DNA of 64,000 nucleotides from Candidatus Latescibacterota bacterium (GTDB lineage: Bacteria; Latescibacterota; UBA2968; GCA-2709665). Below, piece after piece: positions 45,205 through 55,297 of the stretch. The position numbers and the translations under genes are program-made. The notes under the pieces are model-generated. The model did not search any database and had not been told where the DNA came from. It saw only the letters and a program-made list of their open reading frames with translations. Position 1 is the first letter of the stretch, and each line of letters begins with the position of its first letter. The DNA is taken from NCBI GenBank assembly GCA_021295655.1, contig JAGWBX010000021.1, forward strand, positions 52,304 to 116,303, written 5' to 3'.

Positions 45205-48200
45205 ATGGCCGAATTCGTGCATCTCCATAGCCACAGTATGTACAGCCTCCTGGATGGCGCATGCAAGATCGACAGCCTTGCCGCAAGGGCCGCCGAGTGG
45301 GGGATGCCCGCTGCAGCCATTACAGACCACGGCAATCTCTTCGGTGCCGTGGATTTTTACCGGGCGATGAAAGAAGTGGGCGTCAAACCCATTATCGGGT
45401 GCGAGGTCTATTGCGCCATCGAAAGCCGGTTCGACAAGAAACCCTCGCGCGGCGTGCCAAGCGGTTCTAACCATCTGGTGCTGCTTGCGAAAAACACGCG
45501 CGGGTATTACAACCTGGTAAAGCTCGTCTCTGCCGGCTATATGGAAGGGTTTTATTACCATCCGAGAATCGACAAGGAGTTGTTACGAAAACACGCCGAG
45601 GGACTGGTCTGCCTTTCGGGATGCCTGAGCGGTGAGGTGCCGCATCTGATCGAGCGCGAGGGCGTAAAGGTCGCAATGTCCGCCGTAGAAGAGTACCTGG
45701 ATATATTCGGCGAAGATTATTACCTGGAAATCCAGCGACACGGCATCGATAGAGAACCCAGAATCAACGACGGACTCGTACGGATTCACGGCGAAATGGG
45801 CGTGCCCCTCGTTGCGACGAACGACTCCCATTTTCTCGGCGCGGACGATCACGAAGCTCATGCCGTTCTCGTGGCTCTGCAGACCGGGAAAACCCTTAAC
45901 GATCCTGGCAGGATGTGTTATCCGGAAGACGTCTATTTCAAATCCGGGGACGAGATGCAGACGCTCTTTTCGGATATTCCCAATGCCGTGGAGCGGACAC
46001 TGGAGATAGCGGAAAAGAGCAATATAGAACTCGCGTTCGGAGACTACCTTGCGCCTGAGTTTCCGTTACCGGCGAAATTCGAGTCGGCCGACGAATACCT
46101 CAAACATCTCGCCCGGGAGGGTCTGGAAAGACGATATGATTCAATTTCGCCGGACTTGCAGAAACGGCTGCAATTCGAACTTGACCTGATTGTAAGCAAG
46201 GGACTCGCGGGATATTTCCTCATCGTCTGGGATTACGTCAATTACGCAAAGGAGCATGGAATCTCGGTGGGTCCGGGGCGGGGATCCTGCGCAGGAAGCC
46301 TCACGGCGTATGCGTTGCGGATTACCGACCTGGATCCGATAAAGTACAATCTGCTGTTCGAAAGATTCCTGAACCCCGAGCGCGTGAGCCTGCCCGACAT
46401 TGATATCGATTTTTCGGACAAGAAACGCGACCAGGTGATAAAATACGTCTCGAAAAAGTACGGCGAGCACAATGTCTGCCAGATAATCACGTTCGGTACG
46501 ATGAAGGCAAAGGCGGCGATCCGTGACGTGGGCCGCGTACACGACATGCCATTCGGCGAGGTCGACCGGATAGCCAAACTGGTGCCCAACGATTTGAAGA
46601 TGACGCTGGACAAAGCGATCCAGCAGGTGCCGGAGTTGAAGAAGATGGCGGACAGCGATGGAGGAGAGGCACAACTGATCAGGCATGCGCGGGCTTTGGA
46701 GGGGCTTGCCCGGCATGCTTCGGTCCACGCGGCGGCTGTGATTATAGCGCCGGATAAACTGACGAATTTCGTACCTCTTTACAAAGCTCCGAAAGACGGC
46801 AAGGTGACCACGCAGTTCGACGGGCCGACCTGTGAGGATATCGGCCTCTTGAAAATGGACTTCCTGGGCCTGAAGGAACTTTCGCTTGCCGACGAGACTG
46901 TGGATCTGATCAGAAAAAAGGAGCCTGCGTTCTACCTGACGAAGATTCCTGAAGACGACAGCAAGACCCTCGATCTGTTCGGACGCGGCGACACCGTGGG
47001 CGTCTTTCAGTTTGAAAGCCCCGGTATGAGGGAATACCTGGTGCAGTTGAAACCCGACTGCATTGAGGATATCATTGCGATGAACGCCCTCTACCGCCCG
47101 GGGCCGATGCAGTACATCCCGAATTTTATCGCACGCAAACACGGAAACGAAGAGGTGGTCTACGACCATCCGAAGATGGAGCCCATTCTGAAGGATACGT
47201 ACGGGATCATGGTGTACCAGGAGCAGGTGATGCAGATCGTGCAGGTCCTGGCAGGGTTCAGCCTGGGCCAGGCCGACATCCTGCGAGACGCCATGGGCAA
47301 GAAAAAGCCCGAAGAAATGGCGCGTCAGAAGGACGCGTTTATCGGCGGGTGCAAAACGCACGGGGTGAACGTGAGTCTCGCCCGGAAGATCTTCGCCGAT
47401 ATAGAAGTGTTCGCGGGCTATGCTTTCCCAAAAGCACACGCGGCGGCATATGCGGTTGTCGCATACCGGAACGCCTACCTCAAGGCGAATTATCCACAGG
47501 AGTATATGGCCGCCAGCCTGAACGGCGAGATCGGCAATATTGAGCGAATGGTGGTCGTCATTGAAGAATCCCGGCGAATGAAGCTGGACGTCCTCCCACC
47601 CGACGTGAATACCTCTTACGTGGATTTTGTGGCTTCAGATACGGCAATACGCATGGGAATGGCGGCAGTACGAAACGTAGGACGCGGCGCCGTGGCGTCC
47701 ATTGTGAACGCGAGGAAAGATGACGGACCGTTTGAATCTCTCTTCGGGTTCTGTGAACGCGTGGATTTGCGTGCGGTGAACCGCCGGGCCATCGAGAGCC
47801 TGATCTGCGCCGGAGCTATGGATTGTCTATCCGGGAATCGGGCCCAGCTTCTCCAGGGCCTCGATCGGGCGCTCGACGCGGGTCAGTCCGCGCAGGCAGC
47901 CCGCCAGCGGCGCCAGATTTCGCTGTTCGACATAGAATCCCTTGCAAGCCAGTCGGCGGTTATCAACAACCACGTACTTCCCGATGTACCGGAGTGGACG
48001 GATCACGAGACGCTGGCACACGAAAAGGAAGCGCTTGGGTTTTACCTCTCCGGACACCCACTGGAAAGGTACCGGACGGATCTGGCTTCGCTTGGGATCC
48101 GTTCGTCCCGGGACGTCGGCGCTTTGCCCGAGGGAGCGGAAGTGAAGCTCGGAGGGCTGATCTCCGAAACAAGGTCGCATACCGACCGGAATGGACGCTC

Positions 48201-48639
48201 GATGGCGTTCGGCACCATCGAGGACCTGGACGGCGCCGTGGACCTGGTTGTGTTTCCAGACACGTTCGAAAAAGTCAGGGCTGCGTTTGTGACCGACGCA
48301 ATGGTGGTGATCCAGGGCAGGCTCTCCGGGCGAAACGGGAGACAATCGCTGCGAGTGGAGAAGGTCCTGGCAATGGAGCACGCGAGGGAGACCCTTGCGG
48401 ACGCGCTGAACGTTAAGCTTCCGTTGGAGATGCTGGAATCCGGGCCGCTTGAACACCTGAAAGCGATGCTTGAAGGCCACCGGGGCGGGTGCACGGTTTA
48501 TTTGCACCTTGAACTGGGCGATGGAGAAACGAAGATCATTCGTTCGCGAGCGCTTACAGTGAACCCGTCGGACGAGTTGATCTCGGAAATCGGCGCATTC
48601 CTGGGAGAACGGCGCGCCTGGGTGTCCCAGAAATCCTGA
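45205..48639 (+). CDS. dnaE: DNA polymerase III alpha subunit
   Basis: A 1144-residue replicative polymerase. The N-terminal PHP domain starts FVHLHSHSMYSLLDG and keeps its metal ligands (H6, H8, TDHGN). The catalytic aspartates are D400 and D402 in PDIDIDF and D552 in LLKMDFLG, the same spacing as in E. coli. YRPGPMQYIPNFIARKHG, FPKAHAAAYA and an OB-fold near 980-1060 complete the DnaE1 layout. GGAG lies nine bases before the ATG. It extends DNA at the replication fork with the clamp and clamp loader. Confidence 0.96.
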   Translation: MAEFVHLHSHSMYSLLDGACKIDSLAARAAEWGMPAAAITDHGNLFGAVDFYRAMKEVGVKPIIGCEVYCAIESRFDKKPSRGVPSGSNHLVLLAKNTRGYYNLVKLVSAGYMEGFYYHPRIDKELLRKHAEGLVCLSGCLSGEVPHLIEREGVKVAMSAVEEYLDIFGEDYYLEIQRHGIDREPRINDGLVRIHGEMGVPLVATNDSHFLGADDHEAHAVLVALQTGKTLNDPGRMCYPEDVYFKSGDEMQTLFSDIPNAVERTLEIAEKSNIELAFGDYLAPEFPLPAKFESADEYLKHLAREGLERRYDSISPDLQKRLQFELDLIVSKGLAGYFLIVWDYVNYAKEHGISVGPGRGSCAGSLTAYALRITDLDPIKYNLLFERFLNPERVSLPDIDIDFSDKKRDQVIKYVSKKYGEHNVCQIITFGTMKAKAAIRDVGRVHDMPFGEVDRIAKLVPNDLKMTLDKAIQQVPELKKMADSDGGEAQLIRHARALEGLARHASVHAAAVIIAPDKLTNFVPLYKAPKDGKVTTQFDGPTCEDIGLLKMDFLGLKELSLADETVDLIRKKEPAFYLTKIPEDDSKTLDLFGRGDTVGVFQFESPGMREYLVQLKPDCIEDIIAMNALYRPGPMQYIPNFIARKHGNEEVVYDHPKMEPILKDTYGIMVYQEQVMQIVQVLAGFSLGQADILRDAMGKKKPEEMARQKDAFIGGCKTHGVNVSLARKIFADIEVFAGYAFPKAHAAAYAVVAYRNAYLKANYPQEYMAASLNGEIGNIERMVVVIEESRRMKLDVLPPDVNTSYVDFVASDTAIRMGMAAVRNVGRGAVASIVNARKDDGPFESLFGFCERVDLRAVNRRAIESLICAGAMDCLSGNRAQLLQGLDRALDAGQSAQAARQRRQISLFDIESLASQSAVINNHVLPDVPEWTDHETLAHEKEALGFYLSGHPLERYRTDLASLGIRSSRDVGALPEGAEVKLGGLISETRSHTDRNGRSMAFGTIEDLDGAVDLVVFPDTFEKVRAAFVTDAMVVIQGRLSGRNGRQSLRVEKVLAMEHARETLADALNVKLPLEMLESGPLEHLKAMLEGHRGGCTVYLHLELGDGETKIIRSRALTVNPSDELISEIGAFLGERRAWVSQKS

Positions 48640-48732
48640 AAACGCCGCATCCTGCGGCCCGTTTTGGGTCCGGCATTTCGGACCTCGTGTCCATTGTTTC
48701 CAGCGCACGACAGTACGTCGGGATGGCAATAT

Positions 48733-48759
48733 AAAAGGCGACCTCACGGTCGCCTTTTT
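48733..48759. terminator. bidirectional terminator between dnaE and rodA
   Basis: Stem AAGGCGACC/GGTCGCCTT with a four-base loop, flanked by AAAA on one side and TTTTTC on the other, so Ts follow the stem on both strands. Confidence 0.88.
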
Positions 48760-48789
48760 CGCGCGAAACCCATGCCAGCAGGGCGCATG

Positions 48790-50010
48790 TCAATAATATT
48801 CGTGACGGTAGGCATAAATGTTCAGCAGCAGACCGGCGAGTATCAGATTGACCACGAGTTGCGATCCACCGTAGCTGAAATAAGGCAGCGGCAGGCCGGT
48901 AACCGGAACCACGCCGACGGTCATCCCTATATTGACAAAAACGGGAAACGTCAGCATGGAAGCCAGACCAACGGCTACGAGACTCGAAAAGCGGCTCTTC
49001 ACAAGACCGGCTATGTGGATGGCGCGCCAGATGATCAGCAGGAACAGAGCGAGTACGAGCATTGCACCGGCGAAACCGAACTCCTCTCCGATTACGGAAA
49101 ACACAAAGTCGGTATGTTGCTCCGGTAAAAAGGAGAGTTTGGTCTGTGTCCCCTGCAGGTATCCTTTACCGTCAAGGCCGCCCGAACCAATTGCCACTTT
49201 GGATTGCATGACCTGGTAGCCCGCGCCGAGTTTGTCCATATCCGGATTCAAAAAGGTCATGATCCGCCGCCGCTGGTAGTCGTGCAGCTTGTTCTCCCAG
49301 AGATACGGCGCACCCACCGAGACCGCGAGATTGACAACGACAATGGCGGCCGTTATCAATCGACCCGGCCGGACCAGAAAAATGACCGCGGCAATCGTCA
49401 GCACCAGGATAACAAGCGCCACGTAGTGGAAGGCGCAGATCACGCTCAAAACGGGTGAAATCAGGAAAAACAGCACAACGGGTCTCATCCCGGCCCAGTA
49501 CAACACAGGCAGGAGTACCGAGATGAAAACCAGTGCGGTGCCCAGATCGGGTTGTCTGAATACCAGGACCGCCGGAAGCAAGACCAGAAGGAAGGGCATG
49601 GCCAGTGAGCGCGGCCGGTCCAGATCCAGGTTGCGCGAAGACAGGCACCTTGCCAGCGCAAGAATGGTTGCGATTTTGGCCAGTTCGGAGGGTTGCATAT
49701 AAAAAGGGCCCAGATCGAACCAGCGCCCTTCTCCGAACAGCAGAACCAGCACCAGAAGACAGATGGACACGCTGTAGAGAACATACGCGAATGCATAAAA
49801 ATATTTGGGCGGGACGAACAGGGTGAGCAGAAGCGCAACTACGGCAATCGCACTCCAGATGATCTGCCTTTCGTAGATGCTGCCGGCGGCGCCGTATTCC
49901 CAGCTGTAGGTGGCGCTGTAGATCGCACCAATTCCGAACAGCGTGGCGAGAATTACCGAAAGCAGTAGCGGAAGGTCGAATTCGTGTTTGAAAATGCGGG
50001 AGAGGACCAC
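48790..50010 (-). CDS. rodA: RodA peptidoglycan polymerase (SEDS family)
   Basis: A 406-residue inner-membrane protein with about ten helices and a GTG start. SEDS hallmarks include GRWFDLGPFYMQPSELAKIA, FRQPDLGTALVF, GYQVMQSKVAIGSGGLDGKG and TGLPLPYFSYGGSQL. RodA polymerises glycan strands for side-wall growth with the class B PBP2 encoded 68 bases upstream. The end of the gene faces dnaE across a shared terminator. Confidence 0.95.
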   Translation of the reverse strand: MVLSRIFKHEFDLPLLLSVILATLFGIGAIYSATYSWEYGAAGSIYERQIIWSAIAVVALLLTLFVPPKYFYAFAYVLYSVSICLLVLVLLFGEGRWFDLGPFYMQPSELAKIATILALARCLSSRNLDLDRPRSLAMPFLLVLLPAVLVFRQPDLGTALVFISVLLPVLYWAGMRPVVLFFLISPVLSVICAFHYVALVILVLTIAAVIFLVRPGRLITAAIVVVNLAVSVGAPYLWENKLHDYQRRRIMTFLNPDMDKLGAGYQVMQSKVAIGSGGLDGKGYLQGTQTKLSFLPEQHTDFVFSVIGEEFGFAGAMLVLALFLLIIWRAIHIAGLVKSRFSSLVAVGLASMLTFPVFVNIGMTVGVVPVTGLPLPYFSYGGSQLVVNLILAGLLLNIYAYRHEYY

Positions 50011-50078
50011 GTGAAGATTCCTGCGATACGTATGTTGGGAAATGGAATACCGGAATTCATCTGCTCCACCAAACCCGG

Positions 50079-51971
50079 CTATCGCAGCACGACGGCCGGC
50101 GATGTGTTGCCAGCTGGCGCGGACGAGGCGTCCTTCGCTTCCGTAGGAGACTCGGCATCGACGTGGGAGGCCACAATGATGTCCGCTTTCTTTTTCGGCC
50201 GGGCCAGGTCAAAATACGCTTCCAGGACCCGTCCCGCGATCGGAGCCGCAACCGCGCCGCCGTGACCCGCGTTTTCGACCACAACGGCAACGACGATTTC
50301 AGGGGAATGTGCGGGAGCAAGGGCGGTGAACAAGGCGTGGTCTTCCCCGTGGGAATTCTGTGCGGTGCCCGTTTTACCAGCTACGCGCACGCCTTCCACC
50401 CTCGCGCGTTTTCCGGTTCCGTGCGGAGACTCGACAACGTCCAGCATAATATCTCGTATGGTCTTCAGGGTCTGTGGTGAAATCTGGACCGGCGTGGACT
50501 CGGGCGCCGTTTCTTTAAGGACACGGGGTCGGGGTAGTTTTCCGACCGCCAGCGCACTGATGTAACGGGCAATCTGGACGGGGGTTACAGACGTCTCGCC
50601 CTGTCCTATCGTCAGATTCAGCATGTACCCTTCCGCCCAGTGTCCGTAACGTTCCTTATAGTACGAACGGTTGGTCACGAGGCCGGCGGCCTCACCGTCG
50701 CCTCCCTCTGCGATATCGATCCCGGTTGGTTGACCGAATCCGAGCATTCTGGTATAGCGACTCCAGTTGGCAATGCCCACCTTGCGTCCCAACTGATAAA
50801 AATAGACGTCGCAGGAACGGACGAGCGCCCCTCGCAACGAGAGCCGTCCGCACCCTGTGGCATTGTGGCAGCGGAAAACCCGGTCTCCGAACTTCAATCC
50901 GCCCCTGCATGAACGGAAGCGCGCCGTTTCCGGGTCGATCAGGCCCATTTCGAGGCCGGCAATCGCAGTAATCATCTTGAATACCGATGCAGGCGGGTAT
51001 TCACCCCTTATGCTGCGGTTCAGAAGGGGATTTGACGTGTCGGCCTGCAGGTTCCGCCATTGGCCCACGTTACGGATGGACTGCGGATGAAACCCGGGTT
51101 TGCTGACCATGGCAAGGATTTCTCCGTTGTTCGGATCCATTGCCACCAGGCTGCCTCTCAGCGAATCGGCGAACGCAAACTCCGCAGCCTTCTGCAATCG
51201 CCAGTCCAGGGTCAGATGGACGTCGTTGCCACGTACGGGCGCGGTTGTCTGTTCCGGAAAGCTGCCGACCTCCCTCCCGAAGGCGTCAACCTCGATGAAT
51301 TTCATGCCCTCCCGGCCCCTCAATTCCGACTCGCACAAGCGCTCAACGCCCCGCTTGCCGATCTGATCGTCCAGTCGGTAGCCCATCTCCCGCTTGCGCT
51401 GATAGGTCTTCTCATCCATCAGCCCGACGTATCCGATAATATGGGGCGCCAGGGGCAGGCCGCCATTGTAGCTCAGATATCCTCGGCGTGATTCAAATTG
51501 TATCTCCACGCCCGGCAGATCATGGCGTTCTTCTTCCACAACAGACACGATGTTGAATCCAACGTCGCGCAAGATTCTTACGGGCTCGTGGAAACGGCGG
51601 TTTCGATCCTCGAGTCTTCGGTTAATATGTTTTACCGGCAGACCCGCAACCTGGCTGAGCCGATTGACCACGTGCCCGCCAACCGTCAGATCGGTATTTC
51701 GATGCAGTCGCTGCGGAAGCACGAAGATGGTGTATGAGGGGCGATTGTCTACGAGAACGACGCCGTTGCGGTCTCGAATCAGACCGCGTCCGGCTTCAAT
51801 GGGCACGACTTGCATCGTATTTTTCTTGGACTGGATGCGATAGCGTTCGCTGTCTGTAATCTGCAGCCGAAACACCCCGACAAACAGTACGGCGAACAGA
51901 CCGATCACCACCGACATTATCCATCGCGCACGGGCTTTCCGAAAGCCGTTATCCATAAAGTCGTCGTGCAT
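50079..51971 (-). CDS. mrdA: penicillin-binding protein 2
   Basis: Numbered from ATG 51969-51971 it has 630 residues. One transmembrane helix (IMSVVIGLFAVLFVGVFRL) anchors it. The transpeptidase has S329-x2-K332 (SVFK), SCD at 386-388 and KTG at 533-535. A DxxP-like pedestal domain precedes it. It cross-links peptidoglycan made by RodA. The start overlaps mreD by 23 bases, or by eight bases if the internal ATG 51954-51956 is used. The last 40 residues are a low-complexity Ala/Ser tail. Confidence 0.93.
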   Translation of the reverse strand: MHDDFMDNGFRKARARWIMSVVIGLFAVLFVGVFRLQITDSERYRIQSKKNTMQVVPIEAGRGLIRDRNGVVLVDNRPSYTIFVLPQRLHRNTDLTVGGHVVNRLSQVAGLPVKHINRRLEDRNRRFHEPVRILRDVGFNIVSVVEEERHDLPGVEIQFESRRGYLSYNGGLPLAPHIIGYVGLMDEKTYQRKREMGYRLDDQIGKRGVERLCESELRGREGMKFIEVDAFGREVGSFPEQTTAPVRGNDVHLTLDWRLQKAAEFAFADSLRGSLVAMDPNNGEILAMVSKPGFHPQSIRNVGQWRNLQADTSNPLLNRSIRGEYPPASVFKMITAIAGLEMGLIDPETARFRSCRGGLKFGDRVFRCHNATGCGRLSLRGALVRSCDVYFYQLGRKVGIANWSRYTRMLGFGQPTGIDIAEGGDGEAAGLVTNRSYYKERYGHWAEGYMLNLTIGQGETSVTPVQIARYISALAVGKLPRPRVLKETAPESTPVQISPQTLKTIRDIMLDVVESPHGTGKRARVEGVRVAGKTGTAQNSHGEDHALFTALAPAHSPEIVVAVVVENAGHGGAVAAPIAGRVLEAYFDLARPKKKADIIVASHVDAESPTEAKDASSAPAGNTSPAVVLR

Positions 51972-52419
51972 CGAGGTAAATCCCCCTGTTGAAGCGAATG
52001 GACAATACCAGCGAAATGCCGACTCCAACGACGGCGGTGTACAATGCCGTCCCGAACCCGAACCTGAAGATCAACCCCAATATCGCATCCGGTTTCGAGA
52101 GAAAGTTGGCAAACAGAAAATAGATCAGATCGTGTAATATCACCGCCAGGAACAGCAGCAAAGCCTGCACCCGGAAATCTTCGACACTGATGCCCGTCCG
52201 GAAGTGTCCGACGGAAAACCCGACCAGGCTGTTTGCAAGCGCATTGACTCCCATTGTCTCGGGGTTGTAGACATCAAGCAGGAAACCGGATGCGAATCCG
52301 TAAACGGTGCCTTCAATCTGACCCCCGCTTAAGCCCAGGTAAACCAGCACGATGATTACAAGGTCCGGACCGATATCCAGGATTCGGACCCAATGCGCCC
52401 AGGAAGTTTGAATCAGCAA
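51949..52419 (-). CDS. mreD: rod-shape determining membrane protein MreD
   Basis: The TTG at 52417-52419 gives 156 residues, but the expected first half of helix 1 (VVRNLLLIALALLIQ) lies upstream in the same frame, which runs back to the TGA at 52510-52512 without an ATG, GTG or other TTG. A GGAGG followed seven bases later by an in-frame ACG (around 52476) is the only plausible site, so the real start may be non-standard or mutated. The body has GPDLVIIVLVYLGL and GFASGFLLDVY, typical MreD words, and about five helices. It works with MreB/MreC, which are not in the window. Confidence 0.8.
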   Translation of the reverse strand: MLIQTSWAHWVRILDIGPDLVIIVLVYLGLSGGQIEGTVYGFASGFLLDVYNPETMGVNALANSLVGFSVGHFRTGISVEDFRVQALLLFLAVILHDLIYFLFANFLSKPDAILGLIFRFGFGTALYTAVVGVGISLVLSIRFNRGIYLDARRLYG

Positions 52420-52509
52420 CGCCAGGGCGATGAGGAGAAGGTTTCGAACGACTCTTGCAAGCGACGTATGGGGCGTGGGCGAATCCTCCGTTTGATCCTG
52501 TATGTTGAC

Positions 52510-52740
52510 TCAGTCTCGCGACCGGAGTCCGGATGGTCGGATCAGAAGCCGGGCGCCTACCCTGAGTCTTGCGGGTTTACGGATACGGTTCCATTTCTTG
52601 AGGTCGTTGACGTGGATGCGTAAATTGCGTGCAATTTCCCAGAGCGTATCTCCCCGCTGCACAATATAGAACTCACCGCGACGCAGGTCCGAAGGATTGG
52701 CCAGGCCGACCTGAGGCGCCTCAGGTCGCCGGATTAATGC
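52510..52740 (-). pseudogene. LysM-domain tail, frameshifted from the MltD-like gene
   Basis: This frame encodes EFYIVQRGDTLWEIARNLRI and ARLRVGARLLI, a complete LysM peptidoglycan-binding repeat, directly after the last in-frame LysM of the transglycosylase (stop TAA at 52734). The shift of one base near 52735 would join them, giving one more LysM. The ATG at 52804-52806 in this frame lies inside the coding part of the other frame, so an independent gene is unlikely. Its stop is 28 bases before the probable mreD region. Confidence 0.65.
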
Positions 52741-54344
52741 TTCCTGACGTTGTTCCACGACCGGATCTGGTTCGGGGTGACCCCATACCGGCGTCCGATT
52801 CCCCACAGGGTGTCCCCCTTCCTTACGCGGTGCGTGACGCTCCTGTGCCCGTCCGCATCGGGCGCCGCCGCGCGCGCAAGGGTTCTTTCCGTACGCCTGG
52901 AATCGCCATTCGGAAAGATCGGGATCTTCAGCAATGTGCCCACGCGTATGCGCCTGGGATTCGTTATGTTGTTGGCCTCGAGCACCGCGCGGGTTGAAAC
53001 GCCATATTCACGCGCGATGCCGGAGGGGGTATCTCCGCGGCGTACTCGATGTTCGGCCATTTGGGCTTTCCGGCTTGCGGGAATTCGGGCGTATCTGGCT
53101 TTGAACCTTTCTGAGGTACCCACCGGAATTCTGAGTTCATAGGATCCGTGTACCAAAGGCGGCGTGTAACCCCTCCGGAGTTCGGGATTGAGACTGCGCA
53201 TTCGCTTGTAAGTCGTTCCCGCACACTCGGCGGTTATCCGAAGGGACACACATTCCGAAATGGATACCACGTCAAATTCCCGCGGCGCCTGATAGACCAC
53301 GTCATCAAAACCGAACCACTCAGGATCTCTGGAGATGATCAGGGCCGCCATAAACCGCGGAACGTGTCTTCGTGTTTCCCGGGGAAGACCCTTCAACTTC
53401 CAGAAATTGGTCGTGCCCGAACGTTTGATTATGCGATCCAGACGACCCTGCCCGCAGTTATAGGCGGCGATTACTAGGCGCCAGTCGCCGAACAGCCCGT
53501 AAAGGTGCTGAATATGCCTGATTGCCGCGCGAGTGGATTTCTCGGGGTCGCGTCGTTCATCTATATAGTGGTTGTTTTTGAGACCGTACAGCCGCGCCGT
53601 ACCCCTCACAAACTGCCAGATTCCGGCGGCTCTGGCGCGCGAATAGGCTCTTGGATTGAAGCCGCTTTCGATCATTGCCTTATAAACAAGGTCCTGTGGC
53701 AGGCCCGCTTCACGCAGGGCATTGCGAATCATCGGAGTATAGAGTGGCGAACGTGAAAGCCAGGCTTTGAATGCCTTCCGCGCGGTTGTCTGGAAATAGC
53801 GGATTGTCTTGACAACCTCGGCGTTGTAGTCCACCGGAAGGTCGGCGGAACCTGCCAGTTTACGCACATAGAGATCTTTATAGTGAACGTTATCGCGCAG
53901 GTGCGGAACGAGGCTGTCTGGAATGGCGTCGAGCAGCCGCGCCATAACGGAACCCGGCAGCACGAGCGCGGACGGGGTAAGCATTTCCCGGTAGCGCTTG
54001 AGCGTTGCGCTGAGCAATTCGAGGTGGCGCGCCGGCGGCAGTGATCTGGTGACGGTGGAATCGGTGAGCAGAATGCACACGCGTTCCACGGATATCGCCC
54101 CGCTGTTGCGGTGGGCCTCGTCAAGTGTCTCCCGGGCTCGCCGAAGTCGTTCGCCGTTCGCACGACGGCGTTCCGTTCCGGCCGCCGAAGAATCCACGAC
54201 GGACGCCGGCGGCCTCTTGGCCTGCGCCGGTGCTTCCGCTTCGGGAAATGTCGCAACCTGTTTCGTCGTCGAACATCCCGAAAGCAGCAGCGTGAGTAGA
54301 AGGCTGCAATACGGGACGCCAGGGTTCGGCAGACTGACTCTCAT
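52734..54344 (-). CDS. MltD-like lytic transglycosylase lipoprotein with LysM repeats
   Basis: I start at ATG 54342-54344, giving a lipoprotein signal peptide that ends in LLLSGC; an ATG nine codons earlier is possible. The catalytic SLT domain has the active-site Glu in MIESGFNP, ARAAGIWQFV and AAYNCGQGRL. Two LysM repeats follow in frame (EHRVRRGDTPSGIAREYGV, THRVRKGDTLWGIGRRYGV). The product cleaves glycan strands in the periplasm and is likely held in the outer membrane. The gene seems to be cut short by a frameshift that splits off another LysM. Confidence 0.85.
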   Translation of the reverse strand: MRVSLPNPGVPYCSLLLTLLLSGCSTTKQVATFPEAEAPAQAKRPPASVVDSSAAGTERRRANGERLRRARETLDEAHRNSGAISVERVCILLTDSTVTRSLPPARHLELLSATLKRYREMLTPSALVLPGSVMARLLDAIPDSLVPHLRDNVHYKDLYVRKLAGSADLPVDYNAEVVKTIRYFQTTARKAFKAWLSRSPLYTPMIRNALREAGLPQDLVYKAMIESGFNPRAYSRARAAGIWQFVRGTARLYGLKNNHYIDERRDPEKSTRAAIRHIQHLYGLFGDWRLVIAAYNCGQGRLDRIIKRSGTTNFWKLKGLPRETRRHVPRFMAALIISRDPEWFGFDDVVYQAPREFDVVSISECVSLRITAECAGTTYKRMRSLNPELRRGYTPPLVHGSYELRIPVGTSERFKARYARIPASRKAQMAEHRVRRGDTPSGIAREYGVSTRAVLEANNITNPRRIRVGTLLKIPIFPNGDSRRTERTLARAAAPDADGHRSVTHRVRKGDTLWGIGRRYGVTPNQIRSWNNVRKH

Positions 54345-54484
54345 CTGGACATTCTGAAAAAGTCGATCCATAAACACGGCCACCGGAGACTCCGATGAAC
54401 GAGTAGCGGACCGGTCGCGCAAAGCAGGCTTGCATTCGCGGCGGCCACGGCGACATGACCGCTCGCGGTCATTCCCGTACGCGT

Positions 54485-55255
54485 TCAGTTGTCGGTTGTC
54501 TGATCTGTAGATGTTTCGATCTGTGTCCGGACTACGAAGGGTGTATCGTATCCGTAAGTCTGCAGCCTCTCCACGAGCCCTTCTGCGGCTTCCCGCGTTC
54601 GGAAGTTGCCAATCCGCACCTTGAAGTACGGAGGCTCGGATTCTATGTAAATGTCGTCCTGTCCCAGGGTGTCACGGACGTTGGCCATCTCGCCTTCAGC
54701 GGCCGCCCGGTTCGACGTCGCAAAGATCTGAACGCGGAAGCCGACTACCGGATCCGGACCGTAAACAGCGGCGCGAAGAAGTTCGATCCTTGTTCGTACA
54801 ATGAATGCTTCCGGATACCCCTTGCTCTTGGCCAGGTGACGCAGGGATTCAATCTCCGTTGCGGTTCGCCCGTTTCCCGCGTGGATCTTGTGTAAACCGG
54901 TGTCCGGGTCACGGTAGACGTGAACCGGAACGCCCAATTTCGTTTCCGCTTCGTTCCTGACGATCGCGGCCCGCTCCAGACTCGATACGACCGCGATCTG
55001 CACGCGAAATCCGTCGAGTTGCACGAGGGATGGCGCGGCGGCGGCAGTTTGATCGACCGGAGGCGTTTCCGCTCCGGCAGGCGGTTTCAGCAGAAAGTCA
55101 TCGTCGTTGAGGGTCTGCGGATCGAAATCCTCGTTAATGGCAGTCGCCGTTGGAGCGATTTTCCGGCTGGGAGCCGCGCACGCTGCCTGTAAAACCAGCA
55201 GACCACCCATGAAGAGAAATCCGATTCTTCGCGAGATCGAAAAGGACACGGCCAA
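54485..55255 (-). CDS. SPOR-domain lipoprotein
   Basis: A 256-residue protein with a lipoprotein signal peptide (LVLQAAC) and two SPOR-like domains: FRVQIAVVSSLERAAIV with KIHAGN, and FRVQIFATSNRAAAEGE followed by FKVRIGNFRTREAAEGLVERL. SPOR domains bind denuded septal glycan, so it probably acts at division or growth sites. It lies directly upstream of the transglycosylase gene, and a good promoter precedes it. Confidence 0.85.
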   Translation of the reverse strand: MAVSFSISRRIGFLFMGGLLVLQAACAAPSRKIAPTATAINEDFDPQTLNDDDFLLKPPAGAETPPVDQTAAAAPSLVQLDGFRVQIAVVSSLERAAIVRNEAETKLGVPVHVYRDPDTGLHKIHAGNGRTATEIESLRHLAKSKGYPEAFIVRTRIELLRAAVYGPDPVVGFRVQIFATSNRAAAEGEMANVRDTLGQDDIYIESEPPYFKVRIGNFRTREAAEGLVERLQTYGYDTPFVVRTQIETSTDQTTDN

Positions 55256-55297
55256 CCGTCCCGATATATCGTGATATTTAGGAAAGCACTATACCAT

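Noticed and set aside
52510..52806. Independent 98-residue LysM gene starting at 52806
   Set aside because: The first part of this frame overlaps the coding LysM of the transglycosylase and is not conserved; a frameshift explains it better.
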